Part shown: positions 1 through 6,993 of the stretch, in pieces
Layout of the letters: each line of letters starts with the position of its first letter
Position numbering within the stretch: the stretch's first letter is position 1
DNA from: Pseudomonadota bacterium
GTDB taxonomy: Bacteria; Pseudomonadota; Alphaproteobacteria; Rhizobiales; Hyphomicrobiaceae
NCBI GenBank assembly: GCA_003242645.1
Contig: QGVC01000191.1
Coordinates: forward strand, 1 to 6,993
Direction: 5' to 3'
DNA length: 6,993 nt
Notes under the pieces: generated by a model
What the model saw: only the letters and a program-made list of their open reading frames with translations
What the model was told of the DNA's origin: nothing
Databases searched by the model: none
Made by a program: the position numbers and the translations under genes

Positions 1-422
1 GGAATTACACAGTGCTCCGCGATCTGGGGAGCCCGTCGTTCCAGGCCGTGAACTCGGCCGCGCAATTGTCGGACATATTCAGGGAGCTGCGGCAGCGCAG
101 ATTGGACTTCTCTCCAATCCTGTTCTTCAATCCCAAACTTGTGCGCCAACCCGCCATTGATGATGCCGGTCGACTGCGGCTTACCGGCTTTGTCGACACA
201 AAGCCCGAGCGCATCAATTTCGATATGTTGTTCGAGTACGTCGGCGGAGACTGGCGACTCTTTGGCTTGGGCGTGCAGATGCAGCCTGCTCCCGCTCCAA
301 CCGCCGCTGCTGACCAGAAAGGCGGGCCCGAAGCCAAGCAGAAATCTGCTACGAAGGCAGCAGCTCCAACGAATGCGGCTCCAACGAATACGAAGGCATC
401 GCCGCCGCCAGCGAAAAAGTAG
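1..422 (+). CDS. Uncharacterised protein, 3' end only
   Basis: The frame (first full codon at base 3) is open to the left edge and stops with TAG at 420-422, so the N-terminus lies outside the window. A GTG at 12 could start a shorter product, but there is no reason to prefer it. About 90 visible residues look like a compact domain of mixed alpha/beta type: a helix with an Asn-Ser-Ala motif, then LFFNPKL, a 'GRLRLTGF' strand, 'KPERINFDMLFEY' and 'GDWRLFGLGV'. I recall similar unnamed proteins in Hyphomicrobiales, often exported, but no function is known to me. The last 40 or so residues are low-complexity Ala, Pro, Lys, Thr and Asn, suggesting a flexible tail. Part of that tail is encoded by a 15-bp tandem repeat. 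The gene converges on rpoD with about 200 bp between the two stops. It is clearly coding because the conserved-looking domain ends naturally and the competing minus-strand frame has no recognisable protein. Confidence 0.75.
   Translation, partial: NYTVLRDLGSPSFQAVNSAAQLSDIFRELRQRRLDFSPILFFNPKLVRQPAIDDAGRLRLTGFVDTKPERINFDMLFEYVGGDWRLFGLGVQMQPAPAPTAAADQKGGPEAKQKSATKAAAPTNAAPTNTKASPPPAKK
363..389 (+). repeat. Short tandem repeat in the tail of the first gene
   Basis: The 12-mer GCTCCAACGAAT occurs at 363-374 and again at 378-389, separated by GCG, giving a 15-bp period. It encodes the repeated Ala-Pro-Thr-Asn unit in the disordered C-terminal tail. The period is a multiple of three, so copy-number change would keep the frame. 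Confidence 0.8.
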
Positions 423-466
423 GCACAAGCACTAGACGGGCCACGAGCACCAGGCTGGCAGGATAT

Positions 467-479
467 AGCGCCAAGCGCT
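467..479 (+). terminator. Weak hairpin after the first gene
   Basis: AGCGC at 467-471 and GCGCT at 475-479 form a perfect 5-bp stem with a CAA loop, 45 bases after the TAG stop of the upstream gene. No run of T follows, so it is at best a weak terminator or 3'-end stabiliser and may be chance. The rest of 423-548 shows nothing recognisable. Confidence 0.2.
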
Positions 480-548
480 CTTGCTGCCGGTGAGCTGAAG
501 TCTCGGGCCTCCGCCAGAACCATTGAACTGCTACTTGCACTTGGACAG

Positions 549-582
549 CGCCCAACTCTCTCACCCTGGCGAGAGTTGGGCG
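549..582. terminator. 12-bp perfect inverted repeat between convergent genes
   Basis: CGCCCAACTCTC (549-560) and GAGAGTTGGGCG (571-582) are perfect inverted copies around a 10-base loop. The hairpin lies 43 bases beyond the rpoD stop and about 126 bases beyond the stop of the convergent upstream gene, where a shared bidirectional terminator would be expected. Neither side carries the T-run of a classical Rho-independent terminator. It may instead act as a 3'-end barrier to exonucleases or a Rho-assisted pause, or belong to a dispersed palindromic repeat family. The structure is certain from the sequence; the role is inferred. Confidence 0.5.
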
Positions 583-625
583 TAACATTGGCTCGGAGCA
601 ACACTATCGGGAGTGATCGTAGCCG

Positions 626-2620
<1,995 letters not shown>

Positions 2621-2689
2621 TGGGCAGCGACAGGCTCACGTATTACCGATCAGACGCGCTGTAGGCAGGCGCGGGCTGCTTGGACGATG

Positions 2690-2723
2690 ACGTGCACGAA
2701 GGCCCTTTATGCACGTTGGCCTT
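2690..2723 (-). promoter_or_regulatory. Overlapping, mutually exclusive inverted repeats in the rpoD leader
   Basis: ACGTGCA (2690-2696) and TGCACGT (2710-2716) are perfect inverted 7-mers around 13 bases. AAGGCC (2699-2704) and GGCCTT (2718-2723) are perfect inverted 6-mers, also around 13 bases. The two pairs interlock, so an RNA could form one stem or the other but not both at once. They lie 70-104 bases upstream of the rpoD start, inside a 274-base non-coding gap after dnaG. This could be a switch in the rpoD leader, a binding site for a dimeric regulator, or chance in GC-rich DNA. The repeats are seen; the function is a guess. Confidence 0.3.
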
Positions 2724-2836
2724 GGTCGGCTGAGCCGGAACGAGTCTTCAAAAAAGATTGGAACCATCTCTACCCGGCAACTCTCTTGAGGCTCATGTCC
2801 ACCAAAAGCTAAGGCCCCCCAAACAACCATAGGGCC

Positions 2837-2851
2837 GCGCCTCCTCGGCGC
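2837..2851 (-). other. Short hairpin downstream of dnaG, overlapping an AGGAGG motif
   Basis: GCGCC (2837-2841) and GGCGC (2847-2851) form a 5-bp stem with a 5-base loop, 44 bases after the dnaG stop. Read on the minus strand, the loop and distal arm contain AGGAGG (2840-2845), nine bases before an ATG at 2830. There is no T-run, so this is not a convincing terminator for dnaG. It might mask the ribosome site of a leader ORF, if that ORF is real. Confidence 0.2.
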
Positions 2852-2894
2852 CGCCTGCTCGTTGGCCAGCGCAGCTGTTTAATCCAAGAATGCG

Positions 2895-4784
2895 TCAACC
2901 GTCCAGGCTCGCAATCAGGCGCTGCACCTCGTAAAGTCTAGCCAGCGACTCCTCGCTCCCATCCTCGAGGAAATCGCGCTCCGCGGCTTCAAGGGCTTTC
3001 TTCAGGCTTATCTGGCGCTCATGCAACGCGAGGGCATCACAAAAGCCAGCCTCAACATCAGCCCGTTCCGCATCCGCCTCGGCAAACCGATAGCACCTAT
3101 GCGTAATCGTCCGCTCGACGAGATCGATCGCCTGATGCAAGCTCTGCGCCTCCAATTGGGTGCGCAAACGGCTGCTGTCAAGTGAGATATCGTGACTTTT
3201 GAGTGACAGAATGGCGTCACGCAGCTTGGCTAACGGCGGCAGGCTGAACTCGATAGCCGCTATCTTTTCAGCGTATTCCTCGACCAGCCAGGGGTGATTC
3301 AAGAGGGTGCGCAGAAGCAACGCCTCCCGATAGAGCACGTATCCTGGCCCAACGAGCCGGCTCCTTCTCAGGCTTTCACTCGGCCGCGGCCTTTGCGGAA
3401 ACCCGAACCTGCCGGCGAACCGGCTCTGAGCGTCATAACGCGATGGGATGCTGGAACGGTAAGGCTGCCGCCGGTCCCATTGGGCGCGATAGTGCCGATG
3501 GGAAGCAGCGGGTATTACGGGCCAAGCCTCCTGAAGCTTGCTCCTCAATGCGCGGGCATAATGTTGCCGAACTGTCGTATCGCCGATGCGCGAGAGCAAG
3601 GTTGCGATCCGCCGCTCCAAGTAAGCCCGGCGCTCGGGTGTGGACCATTCACCGGACTTCCATTCACGTTCCCACAGCACCTCAACGAGCGGGGTAGCCT
3701 TTTCGATGACGCGGCGCATAGCCTCGGCCCCCTGCTGCCGCACCAGATCATCGGGATCGGAGCCTTCGGGGAGGAATGCGAACACCAAGCTGCGCCCAGG
3801 CTGGAGGTGCGGAAGCGCCGCATCGATTGCCCGATAGGCGGCGCGGCGTCCGGCTGAATCCCCGTCGAAGCACAGGATCGGCTCCGGAGCCATTCGCCAT
3901 AAAAGGTGGAGCTGGTTTTCGGTGAGCGCCGTGCCGAGTGGGGCTACCGTGTTCGTCCATCCCGCTTCGCTCAGGGCGATGACGTCCATGTAGCCTTCGA
4001 CCACGATGATCTGGTTGCGCTCGTAGGCGGCCGGTCTGGCCTGGTGGGCGTTGAAGAGGACGTTCCCCTTGTGGAAAAGCGGCGTCTCCGGCGAGTTCAG
4101 GTATTTCGCCGTGGCATTGGCATCGAGCGCCCGCCCGCCGAAGGCGATGATCCGGCCTTTGTGATCGCAGATCGGAAACATTACCCGATGCCGGAAGCGA
4201 TCGTAAGAGACGGGGATGTCGTCTCCCGCAACCACCATGCCGGAGAGCGTCATTTCCTCGGCGGTGAAACCTAACCTCGCCAGATGCTCCTTGAGCGCTG
4301 CTCGCCCAGCAGGCGCGTAGCCAAGGCGAAACCGCGTGACCGCGTCCCATGAAACGCCGCGCCGCTCGAGGTAACGCCGTGCCTCGGCGCCGCCGCTGCC
4401 CCGGAGCTCTGCCTCGAAGAAGCTCGCCGCTGCTTCCAATACGGCCAAGAGCCGGACGCGCTGATCCTCCTTGCGTGCGTCCGCGTCGCTCATCCGCGGG
4501 ATCGGCACACCAGCTTCGGCAGCCAGCCGCTCCACCGCTTCAGGGAACGACAGCCCCTCCGTCTTCATGAGGAACGTGAAGATGTCGCCGTGCTCGCCCG
4601 AGGAGAAGCAGTGATAGAAGCCCTTCTGATCATTGACGAAGAAGGAGGGCGTCTTCTCCGCTTTGAAAGGTGAGAGCCCGACATACTCGCGCCCCTGCCG
4701 CTTCAGGGACACCTTGCGCGAGACCACCTGACTAACCGGCAGCCGGGCGCGAATCTCGTCGAGAAGGGCGGGCGGAAAGCGCAT
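2895..4784 (-). CDS. dnaG: DNA primase DnaG
   Basis: DnaG makes the RNA primers for Okazaki fragments and is recruited to forks by the DnaB helicase. The predicted 629-residue protein starts at the ATG at 4784, giving MRFPPALLDEIRARLPVSQVV, the usual alphaproteobacterial N-terminus; an in-frame TTG at 4838 would add 18 residues unlike the family. Domains: an N-terminal zinc-ribbon fold (about 1-95, with EKTPSFFVNDQKGFYHCFSSG); a catalytic core with the basic motif YLNSPETPLFHKGNVLFN at 228-245 and the TOPRIM signatures EGYMD (263-267, Glu263) and CFDGDSAG (305-312, Asp307 and Asp309), the expected metal ligands; a basic, Arg-rich linker (about 425-480); and a C-terminal helical region (about 480-629) where DnaB binds in relatives. 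The oddity is that only one of four zinc ligands remains (Cys59), while Ser38, Lys41 and Ser62 replace the rest. The catalytic residues look intact, so it should be active. It lies between a GatB/YqeY-domain gene and rpoD on the same strand. Confidence 0.97.
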   Translation of the reverse strand: MRFPPALLDEIRARLPVSQVVSRKVSLKRQGREYVGLSPFKAEKTPSFFVNDQKGFYHCFSSGEHGDIFTFLMKTEGLSFPEAVERLAAEAGVPIPRMSDADARKEDQRVRLLAVLEAAASFFEAELRGSGGAEARRYLERRGVSWDAVTRFRLGYAPAGRAALKEHLARLGFTAEEMTLSGMVVAGDDIPVSYDRFRHRVMFPICDHKGRIIAFGGRALDANATAKYLNSPETPLFHKGNVLFNAHQARPAAYERNQIIVVEGYMDVIALSEAGWTNTVAPLGTALTENQLHLLWRMAPEPILCFDGDSAGRRAAYRAIDAALPHLQPGRSLVFAFLPEGSDPDDLVRQQGAEAMRRVIEKATPLVEVLWEREWKSGEWSTPERRAYLERRIATLLSRIGDTTVRQHYARALRSKLQEAWPVIPAASHRHYRAQWDRRQPYRSSIPSRYDAQSRFAGRFGFPQRPRPSESLRRSRLVGPGYVLYREALLLRTLLNHPWLVEEYAEKIAAIEFSLPPLAKLRDAILSLKSHDISLDSSRLRTQLEAQSLHQAIDLVERTITHRCYRFAEADAERADVEAGFCDALALHERQISLKKALEAAERDFLEDGSEESLARLYEVQRLIASLDG

Positions 4785-4913
4785 CGAACCCGATTGATCC
4801 CACGTTACGACGCACTTCACTAAGCCGATTCGCGCCAATTTTACCGCCCTGCCAAGGCGTTATCGTAGGCTTAGACCCGCTATCCACAGGAGGCCGCGGA
4901 TGGAAACCACCGG

Positions 4914-5381
4914 CTACTTTAGGAGCTCCTTCACGATTGCGCTCGCTTTGGCGAAGTCCATGCGGCCTGCATAGCGCTCTTTGAGAGCGGCCATTGTCCG
5001 GCCCATGTCCTTGAGGCTGGCGCTGCCGAGCTCTCGCACCACTTCGGCCACCGCAGCGCGGGTCTCCTCCTCGCTGAGCTGTTTCGGCAGAAATTCCTCA
5101 ATAACGGCGATCTCGGCCAACTCCTGGTCAGCGAGGTCCTGGCGTCCAGCCTGGCGATAGGTTTCAGCCGACTCGCGCCGCTGCTTCACCATCTTCTGGA
5201 GGAGCTGCAGAACCTCCGCGTCGGAAATCTTGTCAGTGCCGGTGGGCTGCCCGGCGCTGTCGATCTGAGCTGCAATGTCGCGATCCTTGATGGCCGCGGA
5301 GATGAGCCGCAAGGTAGCAAGCCGGCGCTTGTCACCCGCTTTCATGGCCTCCTTGATGGCCTGGTTGATCTGATCGCGCAT
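4914..5381 (-). CDS. GatB/YqeY-domain protein
   Basis: This 155-residue, largely helical protein belongs to the GatB/YqeY family, stand-alone homologues of the tRNA-binding C-terminal part of the GatB amidotransferase subunit. Recognisable stretches are the N-terminal helix MRDQINQAIKEAMKAGDK with ATLRLISAAIKDRDIA (23-38); MVKQRRESAETYRQAGRQDL at 64-83; IAVIEEFLPKQLSEEE at 91-106; and a C-terminal DMGRTMAALKERYAGRMD with FAKASAIVKELL (125-154). The length is typical and the protein is complete. The start is set by the ATG at 5381, preceded by a near-perfect AGGAGGAGGT ribosome site; a longer frame reaching 5447 would add 22 residues of no family character. It is cytoplasmic and its precise role is unsettled in the literature: a link to tRNA or amidotransferase function has been proposed from homology only. 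It is the first gene of the block leading into dnaG and rpoD, with 129 bases before the dnaG ATG. Confidence 0.95.
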   Translation of the reverse strand: MRDQINQAIKEAMKAGDKRRLATLRLISAAIKDRDIAAQIDSAGQPTGTDKISDAEVLQLLQKMVKQRRESAETYRQAGRQDLADQELAEIAVIEEFLPKQLSEEETRAAVAEVVRELGSASLKDMGRTMAALKERYAGRMDFAKASAIVKELLK

Positions 5382-5384
5382 GAC

Positions 5385-5394
5385 ACCTCCTCCT
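5385..5394 (-). promoter_or_regulatory. Strong ribosome binding site deciding the GatB/YqeY-domain start
   Basis: On the minus strand the sequence AGGAGGAGGT ends three bases before the ATG at 5381, with the first AGGAGG at a better distance of about seven. It contains two overlapping Shine-Dalgarno cores and settles the start codon in favour of the 155-residue product. Confidence 0.85.
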
Positions 5395-5405
5395 AGTATT
5401 GGCGT

Positions 5406-5434
5406 GATGTACGCCCCCAGTGGCATCGTCGCAA
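5406..5434 (-). promoter_or_regulatory. Candidate promoter for the GatB/YqeY-dnaG-rpoD block
   Basis: Read on the minus strand, TTGCGA (5429-5434) is followed after exactly 17 bases by TACATC (5406-5411). The -35 matches 4 of 6 consensus bases and the -10 matches 3 of 6, so this rests mainly on spacing and position. It would give a leader of roughly 20 bases ahead of the ATG at 5381. Confidence 0.3.
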
Positions 5435-5450
5435 GGCTGGCACCCATTGA

Positions 5451-5479
5451 TTGACGTGTTCCGCCGCCTCACATAGGTT
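5451..5479 (+). promoter_or_regulatory. Candidate sigma-70 promoter for carA
   Basis: TTGACG (5451-5456) matches the alphaproteobacterial -35 well and is followed after 17 bases by TAGGTT (5474-5479), a poor -10 matching 3 of 6. It would place transcription start near 5486 and a leader of about 70 bases before carA. It lies in the 175-bp divergent region, about 17 bases away from the oppositely directed candidate promoter. I see no clear operator or attenuator in the leader. Confidence 0.4.
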
Positions 5480-5546
5480 GCCGGTCTGCAAACAGCTTAT
5501 TGCGATGCAGCGAGCGGTGCCCTTTGCCGATGCGGCCGCGCCGCCT

Positions 5547-5550
5547 GGAG
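5547..5550 (+). promoter_or_regulatory. Ribosome binding site of carA
   Basis: GGAG at 5547-5550 lies six bases before the ATG at 5557. This supports that start over an upstream in-frame TTG at 5500 (19 residues longer) and over the internal ATG at 5617, which has no comparable site. Confidence 0.7.
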
Positions 5551-5556
5551 CCGATC

Positions 5557-6783
5557 ATGACAGCGATAACCCAATCCATCCGCCGCAGTGCGCCCGCGCC
5601 CTGGGCCGAGCCGCTGATGACTGCCCGCCTTGTGCTTGCAGACGGCACCGTGATCACCGGCCGTGGGCTGGGAGCAGTCGGATCGGCAGTCGGCGAGGTC
5701 TGCTTCAATACCGCCATGACCGGCTACCAGGAGATCCTCACCGATCCCAGTTACGCCGGGCAGATCATCACCTTTACCTTCCCGCACATCGGCAATGTCG
5801 GCACCAATCCCGAGGATACCGAGACCTCCAACCTCGCCATGCGCTCTGGCGTGCGCGGTTGCGTGCTGCGGGCCGATATTACGTCTCCGTCCAATTACCG
5901 CGCGGTTGAGCATCTCGATGCTTGGCTCAAGGCGCGTGGCATCATAGCGATTTGCGGGGTCGATACGCGGGCGTTGACCGCACGGATTCGCGCTCAGGGC
6001 ATGCCCAATGCGGTCATCGCGCACGAGCCGTCTGGGGTCTTTGACATCGAGAAGCTGAAGGCGGAGGCACGGGCCTGGCCGGGTCTCGTGGGGCTTGACC
6101 TCGTGCCGGAGGTGACGACCGGCCAGAGCTACACGTGGGACGAGATGCGCTGGGTGTGGGGCAAAGGCTATCCCCGCCAGCTCAATCCCGAGTTTCACGT
6201 CGTCGCGGTCGACTATGGCCTGAAACGGAACATCCTTCGCTCGCTCGCGAGCGCCGGGTGTCGCGTGACGGTGGTTCCTGCCACAACGACCGCGGAAGAG
6301 ATCCTCGAGCGGAAACCCGATGGAGTGTTTCTCTCGAACGGACCAGGAGATCCAGCGGCAACGGGCAAGTATGCTGTGCCTGAGATCCAGCGGCTGATCG
6401 ACTCGGGACTGCCCTTGTTTGGCATCTGCCTCGGCCATCAGCTCCTTGGCCTTGCCGTTGGAGCACGCACCGTGAAGATGCACCAAGGCCACCACGGAGC
6501 GAACCACCCGGTAAAGGACTTCACGACCGGCAAGGTCGAGATCACGTCCATGAACCACGGCTTCGCTGTAGACCGCGATACGCTGCCAGCCGATGTCGAG
6601 GAGACGCACGTCTCGCTGTTCGACGGGAGCAATTGCGGCTTGCGGCTCAAGGGCCGGCCGGTGTTCTCAGTCCAGTATCACCCAGAGGCCTCGCCTGGCC
6701 CGCAGGACAGCCACTATCTGTTCATCCGCTTCGTGAACATGATGCGCGAGCGCAAGGGCTTGCCGCCGCTCAAGGAGCGTTAG
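5557..6783 (+). CDS. carA: Carbamoyl-phosphate synthase small (glutaminase) subunit
   Basis: CarA hydrolyses glutamine and channels the ammonia to CarB, which makes carbamoyl phosphate from bicarbonate, ammonia and two ATP for arginine and pyrimidine synthesis. The predicted product has 408 residues. The N-terminal CPSase small-chain domain spans about 23-155 (ARLVLADGTVITGRGLGA, then GEVCFNTAMTGYQEILTDPS, FPHIGNVGTN and GVDTRALTARIR). The class I glutamine amidotransferase domain spans about 213-400, with NGPGDP at 261-266, the nucleophile Cys291 in GICLGHQLLGLA, the MNHGFAV segment at 332-338, and the His375/Glu377 pair in SVQYHPEASPGP. All triad residues are present. The first 20 or so residues precede the conserved strand and are variable in this family; they are kept because the ATG at 5557 has a GGAG site. 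It diverges from the GatB/YqeY-dnaG-rpoD block. carB does not follow directly; a ChaN-like gene starts one base after the stop. Confidence 0.98.
   Translation: MTAITQSIRRSAPAPWAEPLMTARLVLADGTVITGRGLGAVGSAVGEVCFNTAMTGYQEILTDPSYAGQIITFTFPHIGNVGTNPEDTETSNLAMRSGVRGCVLRADITSPSNYRAVEHLDAWLKARGIIAICGVDTRALTARIRAQGMPNAVIAHEPSGVFDIEKLKAEARAWPGLVGLDLVPEVTTGQSYTWDEMRWVWGKGYPRQLNPEFHVVAVDYGLKRNILRSLASAGCRVTVVPATTTAEEILERKPDGVFLSNGPGDPAATGKYAVPEIQRLIDSGLPLFGICLGHQLLGLAVGARTVKMHQGHHGANHPVKDFTTGKVEITSMNHGFAVDRDTLPADVEETHVSLFDGSNCGLRLKGRPVFSVQYHPEASPGPQDSHYLFIRFVNMMRERKGLPPLKER
6772..6777 (+). promoter_or_regulatory. Ribosome binding site of the ChaN-like gene, inside the carA 3' end
   Basis: AAGGAG at 6772-6777 lies within the last carA codons, seven bases before the ATG at 6785. 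This strong site fixes the start of the downstream gene and suggests translational coupling to carA. Confidence 0.75.
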
Positions 6784-6784
6784 T

Positions 6785-6993
6785 ATGGCCGTGGGGCGCT
6801 GCGCTGCTGTGGTGCTGAGCCTTGGCCTGCTAATCTTCCCGGCCGAAGGTGCCAGCGCGCAGAGTGGCAGTGCAACCCAAACGGAGGGTCGAGTGTCGGC
6901 TCAGCAGGACCAGGCGCTCGTGGGTACGATCTGGTCGGCCCGGGAAGGCCGTGCCGTCTCGCGAGAAGAATTGCTGGAAGGTCTCTCGAGCAC
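6785..6993 (+). CDS. Secreted protein, probable ChaN-type haem-binding family, 5' end only
   Basis: An ATG one base after the carA TAG opens a frame of 69 codons that runs off the right edge. The first 25 residues form a plausible Sec signal peptide: short N-region with Arg5, hydrophobic core (AAVVLSLGLLIF, 7-18) and an Ala-Ser-Ala site before Gln26. There is no convincing lipobox. After a polar linker the visible mature part has ALVGTIW (44-50), then an 'REGR' turn and the helix start SREELLEGL (59-67). This matches my memory of the opening of ChaN/DUF399 proteins (Cofac_haem_bdg family), where a 'LVG.IWD...GR' stretch precedes the strand that leads to the haem-binding region. The diagnostic haem-binding part lies beyond the window, so the assignment is tentative. 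The start is supported by the AAGGAG site and by the near-overlap with carA, which suggests co-transcription. Confidence 0.6.
   Translation, partial: MAVGRCAAVVLSLGLLIFPAEGASAQSGSATQTEGRVSAQQDQALVGTIWSAREGRAVSREELLEGLSS

Noticed and set aside
5..604. A 199-codon minus-strand frame across the first gene and the convergent gap
   Set aside because: It is antisense to the better-supported plus-strand domain, crosses the 12-bp hairpin, and has no recognisable domain.
2621..2894. A clear sigma-70 or heat-shock promoter for rpoD in the gap after dnaG
   Set aside because: I scanned the minus strand for TTGACA/TATAAT-like and CTTG-type pairs at proper spacing and found only weak partial matches, none worth listing.
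4785..4838. An 18-residue N-terminal extension of DnaG starting at a TTG at 4838
   Set aside because: The added residues are unlike the family, the start is a rare TTG, and the internal ATG at 4784 gives the standard MRFPP start.
5382..5447. A 22-residue N-terminal extension of the GatB/YqeY-domain protein
   Set aside because: It would run over the near-perfect ribosome site just upstream of the ATG at 5381, and the extra residues have no family character.
5497..6609. A 370-codon open frame antisense to carA
   Set aside because: The plus strand encodes an unmistakable CarA with all catalytic residues; the antisense product has biased, His/Arg-rich composition typical of shadow frames in GC-rich DNA.

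Overview
The window looks like chromosome from a GC-rich alphaproteobacterium, most likely of the Hyphomicrobiales. The reasons are the gene order GatB/YqeY-domain gene, dnaG, rpoD, with carA divergent; a DnaG that has lost most of its zinc ligands; an RpoD with a long acidic spacer between regions 1.2 and 2; and a Rhizobiales-like style in the uncharacterised first gene. The genus cannot be fixed from the sequence. It is core genome: I see no insertion sequence, phage gene, CRISPR array, tRNA or rRNA.

Layout. (a) 1-422, plus strand: the 3' end of an uncharacterised protein with an Ala/Pro/Lys-rich tail. (b) 423-625: non-coding space between convergent genes, holding a 12-bp perfect inverted repeat. 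(c) 626-5381, minus strand: a three-gene block read as GatB/YqeY-domain protein (4914-5381), then dnaG primase (2895-4784), then rpoD, the principal sigma factor (626-2620). The gaps are about 129 bp before dnaG and 274 bp before rpoD. The rpoD leader contains mutually exclusive inverted repeats and a short open frame with a consensus Shine-Dalgarno sequence. (d) 5382-5556: a divergent control region with a candidate promoter in each direction. (e) 5557-6783, plus strand: carA, the glutaminase subunit of carbamoyl-phosphate synthetase. (f) 6785 to the window end, plus strand: the 5' end of a secreted protein resembling the ChaN haem-binding family, starting one base after the carA stop.

How the genes work together. 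DnaG (replication priming) and RpoD (housekeeping transcription) form the alphaproteobacterial counterpart of the enterobacterial rpsU-dnaG-rpoD macromolecular-synthesis operon, with the GatB/YqeY-domain gene in place of rpsU. CarA supplies ammonia from glutamine for carbamoyl phosphate, which feeds arginine and pyrimidine synthesis; carB is not in this window.

I found no clearly new biological system. The points most worth a second look are the rpoD leader, the degenerate zinc ribbon of DnaG, the strong hairpin after rpoD, and the near-overlap of carA with the ChaN-like gene.
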